Shown here one piece after another: positions 6,969-14,081 of a DNA stretch of 49,716 nucleotides (position 1 is its first letter; each line of letters starts with the position of its first letter). The translations under genes and the position numbers were made by a program. Source of the stretch: a virus; IMG/VR virus record IMGVR_UViG_3300038309_000008, positions 1-49,716 of that record; one strand, 5' to 3'. Under the pieces are notes generated by a model. That model was not told the DNA's origin, did not search any database, and saw nothing but the letters and a program-made list of their open reading frames with translations.

Positions 6969-7058
6969 TATGCTACTCCTTTCCATAGTTTGGCATTAAC
7001 ACAAATAGGCACCATAGCGCCCGCCCACCGTCTATGTAATCCATTACTAGCATACCCC

Positions 7059-7087
7059 AACATATCATATTCGGCCGGAGTTGTCAA
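7059..7087 (-). promoter_or_regulatory. Sigma70-like promoter
   Basis: Minus-strand TTGACA (7082-7087), 17-base spacer, TATGTT (7059-7064). It reads into the small-gene cluster starting at 6968, with a leader of about 85 bases. Confidence 0.75.
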
Positions 7088-7100
7088 TACCTATGGATGA

Positions 7101-7138
7101 CTGAAAATGCATATTTCCGCGCCAGGTTGCATTTTCAG
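7101..7138. promoter_or_regulatory. 11-bp inverted repeat (hairpin)
   Basis: CTGAAAATGCA (7101-7111) and TGCATTTTCAG (7128-7138) are perfect complements with a 16-base loop. It is just upstream of the promoter at 7059-7087 and downstream of gene 7272-7874. It could be an operator or a weak terminator; there is no T-run beyond the stem. Confidence 0.6.
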
Positions 7139-7162
7139 CCATTCCACAGCGGCGCCGAGTTC

Positions 7163-7177
7163 GTTAAATAATTTAAC
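7163..7177. repeat. Dispersed palindromic element, copy 3
   Basis: GTTAAATAATTTAAC, a perfect palindrome around its central base, preceded by GTTC. It lies in the non-coding interval downstream of gene 7272-7874. Confidence 0.75.
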
Positions 7178-7271
7178 CATTTAACCTCCACCTATCACAA
7201 TTTAGCTGTTGCTATCAATGATGTTTTCGCTTGACCTTGCGTCGACTTTGTCTCAGCTATTCTCAATGTAC

Positions 7272-7874
7272 TCATTGACCTTGCGTTGGCAGGTTGCCAC
7301 CGCCGAACTGTTTCATAAACTCTTCCTCAGCTTCATGTGCAGCCCTATCCCTCTCTTCTATCTCCCTAGCCTTCATCTCCAATTCTTCATCAGTCATCTT
7401 AACCTTAACAGGCTGATCACCGAATATTTCTTTATACCTCTTGGTCGCCGCAGCAACCATTTCCTCTCTCCTCACATCTCTAACCTCCATCTCCATAGGT
7501 CTCACGCTACTCTTATTATGCAGCACATTATACTGTTTCCTCACATAGTCTTCAGGCCTAACTCCTTCTCTCCTCAAGTTTTCAAACGTAATAGCTGCTC
7601 CTATCTTCTTCATCGCTCTCTTCTTCAAACTCTTCTGAAACAACACTCTGTTACTCAAATGTCTATGTGCTTCACTAGCTCCCATCTCTCCTCTAATCTT
7701 CCCACTAGCTCTCAATATCTCTACCAACAAACTCACACTCCATCCTACTAGCTGACTCATACTCCTCATCTCATACCCAGAGTCAATCCAATATCTGTCA
7801 ATCACCGCCAGGTCTACCAAACTAACTCTCGCCTGCACAGGCACACTTGTCTCTACTCTCTCTTCTTCTCTCAT
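7272..7874 (-). CDS. Hypothetical protein (200 aa)
   Basis: Charged, helical protein. The N-terminus includes VSLVDLAVIDRYWIDSGYEM and MSQLVGWSVSLLVEILR, similar in feel to a short ribbon-helix-helix or helical DNA-binding region. The C-terminus is very acidic/basic (TDEELEMKAREIEERD). The coding strand is strikingly purine-rich; the opposite strand is also open but that frame is a shadow. It is read from the large control region upstream and is possibly an early regulator; function unknown. Confidence 0.65.
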   Translation of the reverse strand: MREEERVETSVPVQARVSLVDLAVIDRYWIDSGYEMRSMSQLVGWSVSLLVEILRASGKIRGEMGASEAHRHLSNRVLFQKSLKKRAMKKIGAAITFENLRREGVRPEDYVRKQYNVLHNKSSVRPMEMEVRDVRREEMVAAATKRYKEIFGDQPVKVKMTDEELEMKAREIEERDRAAHEAEEEFMKQFGGGNLPTQGQ

Positions 7875-8035
7875 CTCAGATCTCCAATCCTTTGTTTAAT
7901 TAGTGGTTACGGCCAATTGTTTGCGATGTAATCATTGTAACAACGTAACAACGTTTAACCGTTTGCTAGTCCTTATATACCATTCACGAAACCATTTAAC
8001 GATCTTCTTTCTTTCCTCTCTTCTTTTCTTCTCTA

Positions 8036-8105
8036 TCTATATATAGTGTATATATGTGTAGTATGTATATATAGTTAGTATATAATTTTTTTTACCTAAT
8101 ATACA
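8036..8105. other. AT-rich tract
   Basis: Runs of TATATA with stretches such as ATAATTTTTTTTACC. It would melt easily, as expected for an origin unwinding site or a strong promoter zone for the leftward gene starting at 7874. Confidence 0.5.
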
Positions 8106-8263
8106 TATCCCCTTATAACATACCTCAAGATCGTTAACCGGGTTTGGAATGGGCATATATGGACTCGCAAACGTTTAAACATCATTACATCATTACAATG
8201 CAAACAATAACATAACTATGTCACAATGTAAAGGGATAAAATGGTACAATTACATCGCAGATC

Positions 8264-8278
8264 GTTAAATAATTTAAC
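8264..8278. repeat. Dispersed palindromic element, copy 4
   Basis: GTTAAATAATTTAAC flanked by AGATC on the left and GAACA on the right, in the non-coding region. Confidence 0.8.
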
Positions 8279-8288
8279 GAACATTAAC

Positions 8289-8348
8289 ATAGTGTAATCT
8301 CCGGAGTTAACAGTTTAACTATTCACACAATAGTGTAATCTCCGGAGT
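8289..8348. repeat. 19-bp direct repeat pair
   Basis: ATAGTGTAATCTCCGGAGT occurs at 8289-8307 and 8330-8348, 41 bases apart. The inner CTCCGGAG is itself a palindrome. Likely protein-binding sites (operator or origin iteron) upstream of gene 7272-7874. Confidence 0.85.
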
Positions 8349-8371
8349 ACATAGTTCACATCAATAGCAAC

Positions 8372-8404
8372 AAAAAATAGGGCCACTCGTTCGAGCGCCC
8401 TATT
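8372..8404 (-). terminator. Rho-independent terminator
   Basis: AATAGGGC (8376-8383) pairs with GCCCTATT (8397-8404), an inner CTC/GAG helix extends the stem, and the minus strand continues into TTTTTT. It ends the transcript of gene 8439-8834. Confidence 0.9.
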
Positions 8405-8438
8405 CTCGTTGATTGGATTGTCTAGTGCTTTCACCTAG

Positions 8439-8834
8439 TTATTCATTTTCCTCACCGTTTGCATAACCAGCGTCAACCATCATCTGCCGCAATTTCGCTT
8501 TGGCTTGTTCTGCTGTCAACCCCTTCAACCGTTCAACCATAGCAACCTCGGGATCGACCATAGGCTGCTTCGCGGGTGCGACAAAATCTATCTCAACAAC
8601 CTGTCCCATTTTGAATGTGTCGAACTTTTTCCTTCCAACATTGTTTTGCCAGGCAATCCTGACCGGAGCTAGCGATTTCTGCACGATGGACTGCAACGAC
8701 ACATCGCTGAACCGAACGCGTAATGTAACCGTCTTTTGATCCGTACTATCCGCATACGGCTTGAAACTAGCTGCAATGTCCATCGTCCCATGAACCGTGT
8801 AACCTTTTGCATCATCTATTTTAATCGAGTTCAT
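8439..8834 (-). CDS. Hypothetical protein, possibly DNA-binding (131 aa)
   Basis: N-terminal beta-rich part (YTVHGTMDIAASFKPY, VTLRVRFSDVSLQSI) and a helical C-terminal tail (DPEVAMVERLKGLTAEQAKA). The tail resembles that of gene 2566-2949, so the two may be distant paralogues. It stands alone with its own TTGACA promoter and terminator in the middle of the control region. An OB-fold or single-strand-binding role is possible but cannot be shown from sequence. GGAG lies eight bases before ATG 8834. Confidence 0.75.
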   Translation of the reverse strand: MNSIKIDDAKGYTVHGTMDIAASFKPYADSTDQKTVTLRVRFSDVSLQSIVQKSLAPVRIAWQNNVGRKKFDTFKMGQVVEIDFVAPAKQPMVDPEVAMVERLKGLTAEQAKAKLRQMMVDAGYANGEENE

Positions 8835-8979
8835 TGTCTAGGTCTCCATTCATAGTTTGAACTACATTCAATGTCGTCCTAGACAATCCAACCTATTCGT
8901 ACCATGCCCGTTCCGTTAACCGGAGCCGACCACACGCGAGCGACGCGAATCAAATTGTCAATGAACTATGTTATGATTC

Positions 8980-9008
8980 AATATCGCACACCTAGCCAAT
9001 TTTGTCAA
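8980..9008 (-). promoter_or_regulatory. Sigma70-like promoter
   Basis: Minus-strand TTGACA (9003-9008), 17-base spacer, GATATT (8980-8985). It reads toward gene 8439-8834, giving a leader of about 140 bases. Confidence 0.6.
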
Positions 9009-9117
9009 CACATTCCATCGCTAGGCCGTAGGGGGAATTCACGCCTCATAGCGCGCGGGTTAGCTCCCACTAATGTTGTGTGAGAGATTAATAAATGTCC
9101 AAATATGTACGATTCGC

Positions 9118-9161
9118 TAACAGTTAACACCTTCACATCGGTGACCGATAACAGTTAACAC
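9118..9161. repeat. 13-bp direct repeat pair
   Basis: TAACAGTTAACAC at 9118-9130 and 9149-9161, 31 bases apart, each containing the palindrome GTTAAC. The 31-base period is about three helical turns, as expected for cooperating operator sites. Confidence 0.7.
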
Positions 9162-9193
9162 TAATACATTGCATTCGGCGGCCGCAGAAGTCG

Positions 9194-9208
9194 GTTAAAT
9201 TTATTAAC
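9194..9208. repeat. Dispersed palindromic element, copy 5
   Basis: GTTAAATTTATTAAC followed by GAACT, 80 bp upstream of the first rightward gene. Confidence 0.75.
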
Positions 9209-9253
9209 GAACTGATTTCAACATAGGCCATTCAAAATATGTTCAAATATTCG

Positions 9254-9282
9254 TTGACATTACTACATAGTTATGTTAACGT
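9254..9282 (+). promoter_or_regulatory. Candidate rightward promoter
   Basis: A perfect -35 TTGACA (9254-9259) is followed at 17 bases by a weak -10 TAACGT (9277-9282). Transcription would begin at or very near the ATG at 9289, and that ATG has no clear Shine-Dalgarno site, so a leaderless message is possible. Confidence 0.4.
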
Positions 9283-9288
9283 GATAAC

Positions 9289-9864
9289 ATGGACGAAAAC
9301 GAGAATACCTTACCAGTCTCAGTACTCAGACAAAACCTTTACGGCTTTGACAGTCGCGAAGTCGACAATCGCCGTAATGACCGTGAGAACTCGCCTAACA
9401 TCAAGAATCTCTGGCAACGAAATCATGAAATAGTTAACCTCGCCGCTCGTGGATTTAAGCAAACTGAAATTGCCGAAATTCTCCACATCCATCCTCAAAC
9501 TGTTTCAAACACACTTAATTCCGAACTCGGCATGCGCAAACTTGCCGAAATTCGCAAGTGTCGTGACGACGAGACGAAAAAAATTTCAGAAAAAATTCGC
9601 GTCCTCACTGACAAAGCACTTAGCACTTACCACGAAATCTTCGACGATAAATCAGGTGAACTCGGCCTAAAGGACAAGGGTAACTTCGCCTCCGATTTCC
9701 TCAACAACATCAGTGGACTTCGTGCTCCGACCCGTATCCAATCTCAATCAATCTCCACAGTCATGACAGCGGACGAGCTCGCTTCATTCCGTAATCGAGG
9801 TCTTCGAGAAGCCAAAGCAACTGGCATCACTATTGACGTGGAGAACTCCAATGAGCCTTCGTAA
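9289..9864 (+). CDS. Helix-turn-helix protein, possible small terminase subunit
   Basis: 191 residues. Residues about 45-75 form a helix-turn-helix (HEIVNLAARGFKQTEIAEIL, then HIHPQTVSNTLNSEL). A basic/acidic helical stretch and a flexible C-terminus follow. This arrangement fits phage small terminase subunits, which bind DNA through an N-terminal HTH, but the large subunit lies 6.6 kb away, so it may instead be a transcription regulator of the late genes. It is the first rightward gene after the control region and lacks a clear ribosome site. Confidence 0.6.
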   Translation: MDENENTLPVSVLRQNLYGFDSREVDNRRNDRENSPNIKNLWQRNHEIVNLAARGFKQTEIAEILHIHPQTVSNTLNSELGMRKLAEIRKCRDDETKKISEKIRVLTDKALSTYHEIFDDKSGELGLKDKGNFASDFLNNISGLRAPTRIQSQSISTVMTADELASFRNRGLREAKATGITIDVENSNEPS

Positions 9865-10141
9865 TCAACAATCTGTCTTCGTTCGTAAAGTAGCTGACCT
9901 AATCACTTACGCATACAGCTTAGGTTACGAACTAACCTTCGGCGACGCATGGGCTCATGATGGACACAAAGAAGGTTCCTTCCACTACAAGCGCCTAGCA
10001 ATTGATCTTAACTTGTTTAAAGATGGCAAATACCTGCCGTCAACAAAAGATCATCAAACACTTGGAGAATACTGGGAATCGATAGGCGGAACCTGGGGCG
10101 GACGTTTCAGAGACGGCAACCACTACTCTTGGGGCGAGTAA
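9851..10141 (+). CDS. M15-family peptidase (endolysin-type)
   Basis: 96 residues from ATG 9851 (GGAG seven bases upstream; a TTG six codons earlier is less likely). SFHYKRLAIDLNLFKDGKY holds the zinc ligands His and Asp of the SxHxxxxAxDL motif, and DGNHYSW the last His, as in VanY-like D,D-carboxypeptidases and phage L,D-endopeptidases. It should cut peptidoglycan cross-links at lysis. The start overlaps the end of the HTH gene. No signal peptide is seen, so it needs a holin, perhaps 18026-18244. Confidence 0.85.
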   Translation: MSLRNQQSVFVRKVADLITYAYSLGYELTFGDAWAHDGHKEGSFHYKRLAIDLNLFKDGKYLPSTKDHQTLGEYWESIGGTWGGRFRDGNHYSWGE

Positions 10142-10144
10142 ACA

Positions 10145-10555
10145 ATGTCTAACTTCCTAACTCCATTAATAGTTGAAGAACTCCTCGATGGTCGCTACGT
10201 CCGCTACATCGAGCCGTTTCGTTATTATTCAGATTACCTAAAATGTGAAGTAGAAATTCCACCTATGTTCATCTGCGACTTCGAATCAGTTCCTCTTTTT
10301 AAATCACCTTCTAAGCGCGCAGGTGGCTTACATGATTATCTCTGTCGCACTGACAGCGTTCCATTAGTTACAAAATGGCAAGCTGCAATGGTTTACTTTG
10401 AAGCACAAAAACTTCGTGACAGTCTCGTATGTAAAAATATTTTTCAGAAATCCTGGAGAAACTCCCTCTCATACTTTAAAACTTCCGTAGTCGTCTGTGC
10501 ACCTGGCTATTTCCACAAACACAAGGTGCTATCTACACTTGAAGAAATAAGATAA
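10145..10555 (+). CDS. DUF1353 family protein
   Basis: 136 residues. IPPMFICDFESVP followed by GGLHDYLCR matches the DUF1353 family of phages and their relatives (core vPxGFxtDfaSvP, then lHDyL). The family function is unknown; members often lie near lysis or tail genes, as here beside the peptidase. A palindromic element follows directly. Confidence 0.8.
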   Translation: MSNFLTPLIVEELLDGRYVRYIEPFRYYSDYLKCEVEIPPMFICDFESVPLFKSPSKRAGGLHDYLCRTDSVPLVTKWQAAMVYFEAQKLRDSLVCKNIFQKSWRNSLSYFKTSVVVCAPGYFHKHKVLSTLEEIR

Positions 10556-10569
10556 TTAATTTATTTAAC
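10555..10569. repeat. Dispersed palindromic element, copy 6
   Basis: ATTAATTTATTTAAC followed by GGACT. It ends nine bases before the ATG at 10579, so its right flank overlaps the ribosome site. Confidence 0.75.
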
Positions 10570-10578
10570 GGACTAACA

Positions 10579-11577
10579 ATGAAAATTTCAGTAATCATCT
10601 CCAATCGCAACGATGTAGCAATGCTCTCTGTCACAGTTCGATCAGCTCTCGAGGAACTCAAACCACTCGGCCCTGACTCTGGCGAAGTAATCATCTGTGA
10701 CAACTCTGACAATGAAACTTACAAACTCATCAAAGGTGCTATTCCATCTGGTTACTGCCGCGATGGAAAAGTAAAGATTTTTCGCCAGTCTTTCCCATGC
10801 CTCTTCACTGCACGCGAAACTGCAGCCAAGAACTCCTCCGGAGACTACATCCTCTGCCTCGACTCTCACATGCTCTGCGGCCGAGACATGATCCTTGATC
10901 TTGTAAACTTCATGGACCGCCACAAGGATGATCCAAAGCTTGGCTTCGCACATGCTCCTATCTCTTGGTGCCATCAGCATGAATCACGAGCTCGTCACGA
11001 CCGAGACATGACAAGAAATGAACTAGGTCCTTGGGGCAGCGCTTACAACCACGAAAAGAAAATTACCTGGAAAGGTATGCCCTGGATCTGTCGTCGCTCT
11101 TGGTTCCTCGACAACCTCAACGGTTACGGTGCTCTCTCCCAGCACCACCTCTCCTGGGGAGGCGGAGACATGCACATAGGGATCAAGCCATGGCTACTCG
11201 GATACGAGAATTGGGCAGTGCCGACTTCGCCAGGAATCCACATCGGGCCGTTTCCAAAGATCGACACTATAACTGGAGAAAAAGACTCAGCACAAGTCGG
11301 GAAGGTCGGAGATGGCTACAAATATCGCCTCTGGTCAGACAGCGGAGTAGGCCCACACGCAGTTGGTTTTCTAGTCTCCTGCTACGTCTTGGGTGGCGAA
11401 GACATGATGAAGCGTAATGAAGCAACAATTAAAGAGCGCTTCGGCCGCTACATCAATATCCCTGAGTGGTGGGAGCGCGCTAAGCAATTTGGAAAAGATG
11501 AAAAAGCTTGGCTTGATGCACACAAAGTCATGACATTCGAACAACTTCTATCAAATAAACCTTGGGACGAGCAATGA
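10579..11577 (+). CDS. GT-A glycosyltransferase resembling polypeptide GalNAc-transferases
   Basis: 332 residues, GT2/GT27 type. The N-terminus (KISVIISNRND) and VIICDNSDN are typical GT-A nucleotide-sugar binding strands. The metal motif is DSH (residues 95-97) in ILCLDSHMLC, not the usual DxD. Later come LSWGGGD (191-197) and a His in GIHIGPF (219-225). DxH, WGGE-like and a late metal-binding His are together the hallmarks of GT27 polypeptide GalNAc-transferases. With a mucin-like PTT protein encoded 3.6 kb downstream, a role in O-glycosylating virion threonines is an attractive inference. It is coupled to the next gene by ATGA. Confidence 0.8.
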   Translation: MKISVIISNRNDVAMLSVTVRSALEELKPLGPDSGEVIICDNSDNETYKLIKGAIPSGYCRDGKVKIFRQSFPCLFTARETAAKNSSGDYILCLDSHMLCGRDMILDLVNFMDRHKDDPKLGFAHAPISWCHQHESRARHDRDMTRNELGPWGSAYNHEKKITWKGMPWICRRSWFLDNLNGYGALSQHHLSWGGGDMHIGIKPWLLGYENWAVPTSPGIHIGPFPKIDTITGEKDSAQVGKVGDGYKYRLWSDSGVGPHAVGFLVSCYVLGGEDMMKRNEATIKERFGRYINIPEWWERAKQFGKDEKAWLDAHKVMTFEQLLSNKPWDEQ

Positions 11578-12062
11578 ATAGCAGAGAAATCTATACCTTA
11601 TGGAGATCAAAGACTCCCGACTTACGCTATCTTCGTCCTAGGCGCTGGGACCAGATCCAACAAGTTATTGATCAGCATTCTTTAAAATCAGTCCTCGAAT
11701 TCGGCTCAGGTGTTTCGACTATCTTATTCGACAGCCTTGGAATTTCAGTGGTCTCCTACGAAACCAACGCTGAGTACATTGAATTCGTGAGACAGCTCTG
11801 CTCGCCAAAAGTTACTTTCATTCACTCTCCAAACAAAAAAGTAGACATTTCTTCTAACTTCGACATGGCTTTAATAGACGGCATTCTTCCTCGTGCTCCT
11901 CAATTGAAATCAGCTATCAACCATGCAAGATTTTACTTCCTCGATGACTTCGAACGAAGCATCAAGGCAAACCTTTCACCACTCATCAATGGTATGTCTC
12001 GTATAGATAACCAATCTACGACTCTAGCTATCTTCGAGGACACTCATCATGGCAGAAGCTAG
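11574..12062 (+). CDS. SAM-dependent methyltransferase-like protein
   Basis: 162 residues from ATG 11574, which overlaps the stop of the glycosyltransferase (ATGA). SVLEFGSGVSTILF is a class I methyltransferase motif I (SAM-binding glycine loop); ISVVSYETNAEYIEF provides the acidic ribose-binding residue; DMALIDGILPRAP matches the motif after strand 4. It sits between two glycosyltransferases, so methylation of a sugar or of the glycosylated product is likely, but the substrate is not visible. Confidence 0.7.
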   Translation: MNSREIYTLWRSKTPDLRYLRPRRWDQIQQVIDQHSLKSVLEFGSGVSTILFDSLGISVVSYETNAEYIEFVRQLCSPKVTFIHSPNKKVDISSNFDMALIDGILPRAPQLKSAINHARFYFLDDFERSIKANLSPLINGMSRIDNQSTTLAIFEDTHHGRS

Positions 12063-13680
12063 AATAACTGTAAGCATCCTCTCTTGGATGCTCGAAGATA
12101 AGTTAATAGAAACTCTCATACGTCTGCCTCGAACAACTGAGATGCCTCTAAACCTTTGTCTCCAAGTCCAAGGATGTGAAAATATCTCAAATGCAAAGCG
12201 CCAGGCAATCTTAGATGCAACTTCTGGCTACATGATCAGAGATGTGTTCTTCACTCAAGGTAATAATGGGGCAGCTAAGCCTCGCGCCGAGCTACTCAAA
12301 CGCAGTGCTATCACACCTTACATCTTCTTCACAGACAACGATATGACTTTTCAACCTGGCAGCCTCGATGCTATGTTGAAGTTCATGGACTCGATGCAGG
12401 GTGCATCTTATGGAATGATCGATCTTGTCCATAACTATCTAAAGTGGCATCGGAGAGTCGACGGCACAAAGGTAATAAGCATACCTGTAAGACATAGCTA
12501 CACAGGAATAATGGACGTAGATCTCATCGGTGCTGCATCTCTCCTTATGCGAAAAGAAGTTGCTATAATCCCTGACGTAATAGACACTAATTACCACCTT
12601 GGCGTCTGGGACTTCGACATGTGCATGAACATTCGCAAAGCTGGATGGAAAATAGGTACACTTTGCGATAAGCGCTACATAGCAATAAATGATAAGACTC
12701 ATCGAAATATCACTTATCTGCGTGAAAAAGTCCGCAATCCAATACGACTCGATGGTATTAGAAGGTTCCGCAAAAAGTGGGGATTCTGTAGCGAGACGTA
12801 TCCTGGCTCATCTGTAAACGTCGAAGATCTAAAGCCTCAAAGTGACACTCTTGTATTCACTCGTGCTATTTATAAACAACTAGGTGACGAAGACGCTCTT
12901 GGCATTCTCAGCCAGTCTCGAATAAACATGATGCAGGATAACTTCATCAACAGTTTAAAACGTCAGACTGATAAAGATTTCACTGTCTACACCTTTGTAT
13001 CATACAAAGATAATGAAACTACTAAACTAATCCAATCTCTAGATTGGACTGGTCTTGACGCTCGCTTCATTTACATCGAAGATGACCTCTCCAAATGGAC
13101 TGAGTCAGTAGACACATCTCACAACTATGGAAACGAGATCGATCCAGGATGTCCAGAAGACCTTGCACGTTCCTCAGGTCATCCAACAGCTACCATCATG
13201 GCCAGGCTTGACAATGACGACTGGGTAGCGCCAGGCTGGATTGCTCACATGAAGTACATGGCTGAGACTGTCCCTGCTAAACGCTTTCTCATAAACTACC
13301 AAGTCACTGGTCAAGCACCAGATGGCCGACTCTACAGATTCTTCGCCCCACACAATCCAAAGCGTGTCAGTCCCTTCTTATCAATAATCCAGCGTGAACC
13401 TCCTATAGTCTCACCTTACGAAGACCTCCATTTAAAAATGGGAAGGTTCTTTAACACTATTTACACAGTTCCACCTTCCTACGCTTACATGGTAGTTCAT
13501 GGAAATAATAGAAGCAATAGACTCTACATTGGTGATCACTTTATCAATGGGAACGAGTACATAGAACAAAATACACAAGAAGTTAAACCTGAAGACATTA
13601 AATCTTACCATCAACATGTAAAGCAGAATCAGCTCCCAGAGCAGAAGCAAAAAAGATTTGCTCATCTTAGGTTAATGTAA
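12049..13680 (+). CDS. Two-domain glycosyltransferase (GT2 plus rhamnosyltransferase-like)
   Basis: 543 residues. The first domain (about 1-240) is GT2-like with the acidic metal motif FFTDNDM (93-99) and a later GVWDFDMCMNIRKAG. The second (about 265-500) resembles the Rhamno_transf family: RINMMQDNFINSLKRQTDKD, then ARLDNDDWVAPGW with the DNDD motif at about 388-391. One protein may thus add two sugars. It overlaps the methyltransferase gene and completes a three-gene sugar cassette. Acceptors and donors cannot be read from sequence. Confidence 0.8.
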   Translation: MAEARITVSILSWMLEDKLIETLIRLPRTTEMPLNLCLQVQGCENISNAKRQAILDATSGYMIRDVFFTQGNNGAAKPRAELLKRSAITPYIFFTDNDMTFQPGSLDAMLKFMDSMQGASYGMIDLVHNYLKWHRRVDGTKVISIPVRHSYTGIMDVDLIGAASLLMRKEVAIIPDVIDTNYHLGVWDFDMCMNIRKAGWKIGTLCDKRYIAINDKTHRNITYLREKVRNPIRLDGIRRFRKKWGFCSETYPGSSVNVEDLKPQSDTLVFTRAIYKQLGDEDALGILSQSRINMMQDNFINSLKRQTDKDFTVYTFVSYKDNETTKLIQSLDWTGLDARFIYIEDDLSKWTESVDTSHNYGNEIDPGCPEDLARSSGHPTATIMARLDNDDWVAPGWIAHMKYMAETVPAKRFLINYQVTGQAPDGRLYRFFAPHNPKRVSPFLSIIQREPPIVSPYEDLHLKMGRFFNTIYTVPPSYAYMVVHGNNRSNRLYIGDHFINGNEYIEQNTQEVKPEDIKSYHQHVKQNQLPEQKQKRFAHLRLM

Positions 13681-13685
13681 AGATC

Positions 13686-13700
13686 GTTAAATTTTTAAAC
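13686..13700. repeat. Dispersed palindromic element, copy 7
   Basis: GTTAAATTTTTAAAC with AGATC before and GGATA after, immediately after the glycosyltransferase stop and ahead of the ribosome site of the next gene. Confidence 0.75.
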
Positions 13701-13716
13701 GGATATAGGAGGAACT

Positions 13717-14076
13717 ATGTCCTCATCAGCATTCAAGCGAAAGCTATCTGGATCAACAGACGGGAAAGGCATCAAGATCACCCAAACGTCAACGGCTGGC
13801 AATGCTATTCATACAGCGGTAGCCGGGACCACGGCGGGAACCTACGATGAAGTATGGCTGTGGGCGCAGAACAACCACACGGCAGACGTTGCGCTGACGG
13901 TTGAGTTCGGGGCTGCGGACACGGAGCATAATATCATCGTGAATATTCCCTACAAAGCTGGCCTTGTCCCGGTTGTGCCTGGGCTTCCGCTGCAAAACGA
14001 GGCCACGGTGAAAGCCTTCGCTGGAACGGCGGACGTGATTACCGTCCACGGCTTCGTGAACTCAATGACGGATTAA
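13717..14076 (+). CDS. Probable virion surface/decoration protein (119 aa)
   Basis: Beta-rich sequence with no Cys (DEVWLWAQNNHTADVALTVE, NIIVNIPYKAGLVPVVPG). Similar small proteins are capsid or fibre accessories in other phages. TAGGAGGAACT precedes the ATG. The gene is visibly more GC-rich than its neighbours, suggesting recent acquisition. Function assignment is tentative. Confidence 0.6.
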   Translation: MSSSAFKRKLSGSTDGKGIKITQTSTAGNAIHTAVAGTTAGTYDEVWLWAQNNHTADVALTVEFGAADTEHNIIVNIPYKAGLVPVVPGLPLQNEATVKAFAGTADVITVHGFVNSMTD

Positions 14077-14081
14077 AGAAG

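Larger units (their letters stand above)
6345..7010 (-). repeat. Repeated leader block of the small-gene cluster
   Basis: Genes starting at 6341, 6604, 6776 and 6968 have near-identical leaders on the minus strand: (T/A)AACTATGGAG or AAACTATGGAA just before the start. Two also share GCCTATTTGTGTTAA further upstream (around 6621-6635 and 6990-7004). A diverged version, AAACTATGAATGGAGA, precedes the gene starting at 8834. Repeated leaders suggest duplicated gene-plus-leader units or a common translational control. Confidence 0.6.
6969..7271. other. Gene-free stretch with promoter, hairpin and palindrome
   Basis: This 303-base interval holds the promoter at 7059-7087, a perfect 11-bp inverted repeat at 7101-7138 and a copy of the dispersed palindrome at 7163-7177. 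I see no supported gene in it. Confidence 0.6.
7875..8438. other. Large non-coding region, possible replication origin or control region
   Basis: About 560 bases without a credible gene. It holds an alternating TA tract (about 8036-8105), a palindromic element (8264-8278), a 19-bp direct repeat (8289-8307 and 8330-8348) and the terminator of the gene to its right. An AT-rich tract with repeats is what many phage origins look like, but nothing here proves it. Confidence 0.5.
8835..9288. other. Divergent control region
   Basis: About 450 bases between the leftward gene 8439-8834 and the rightward late genes. It holds the leftward promoter, a 13-bp direct repeat, a palindromic element and a TTGACA close to the first rightward start. 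No gene is visible. Confidence 0.6.

Noticed and set aside
7209-7751. 180-residue plus-strand frame
   Set aside because: It is antisense to gene 7272-7874. The plus strand there is C/T-rich, which lacks stops by composition. No ribosome site.
8413-8891. 13-bp perfect inverted repeat, TTGGATTGTCTAG (8413-8425) and CTAGACAATCCAA (8879-8891), flanking gene 8439-8834
   Set aside because: A mobile-element ending was considered, but there is no transposase or target duplication, and a 13-bp match within 500 bases is expected about once by chance in a window this size.
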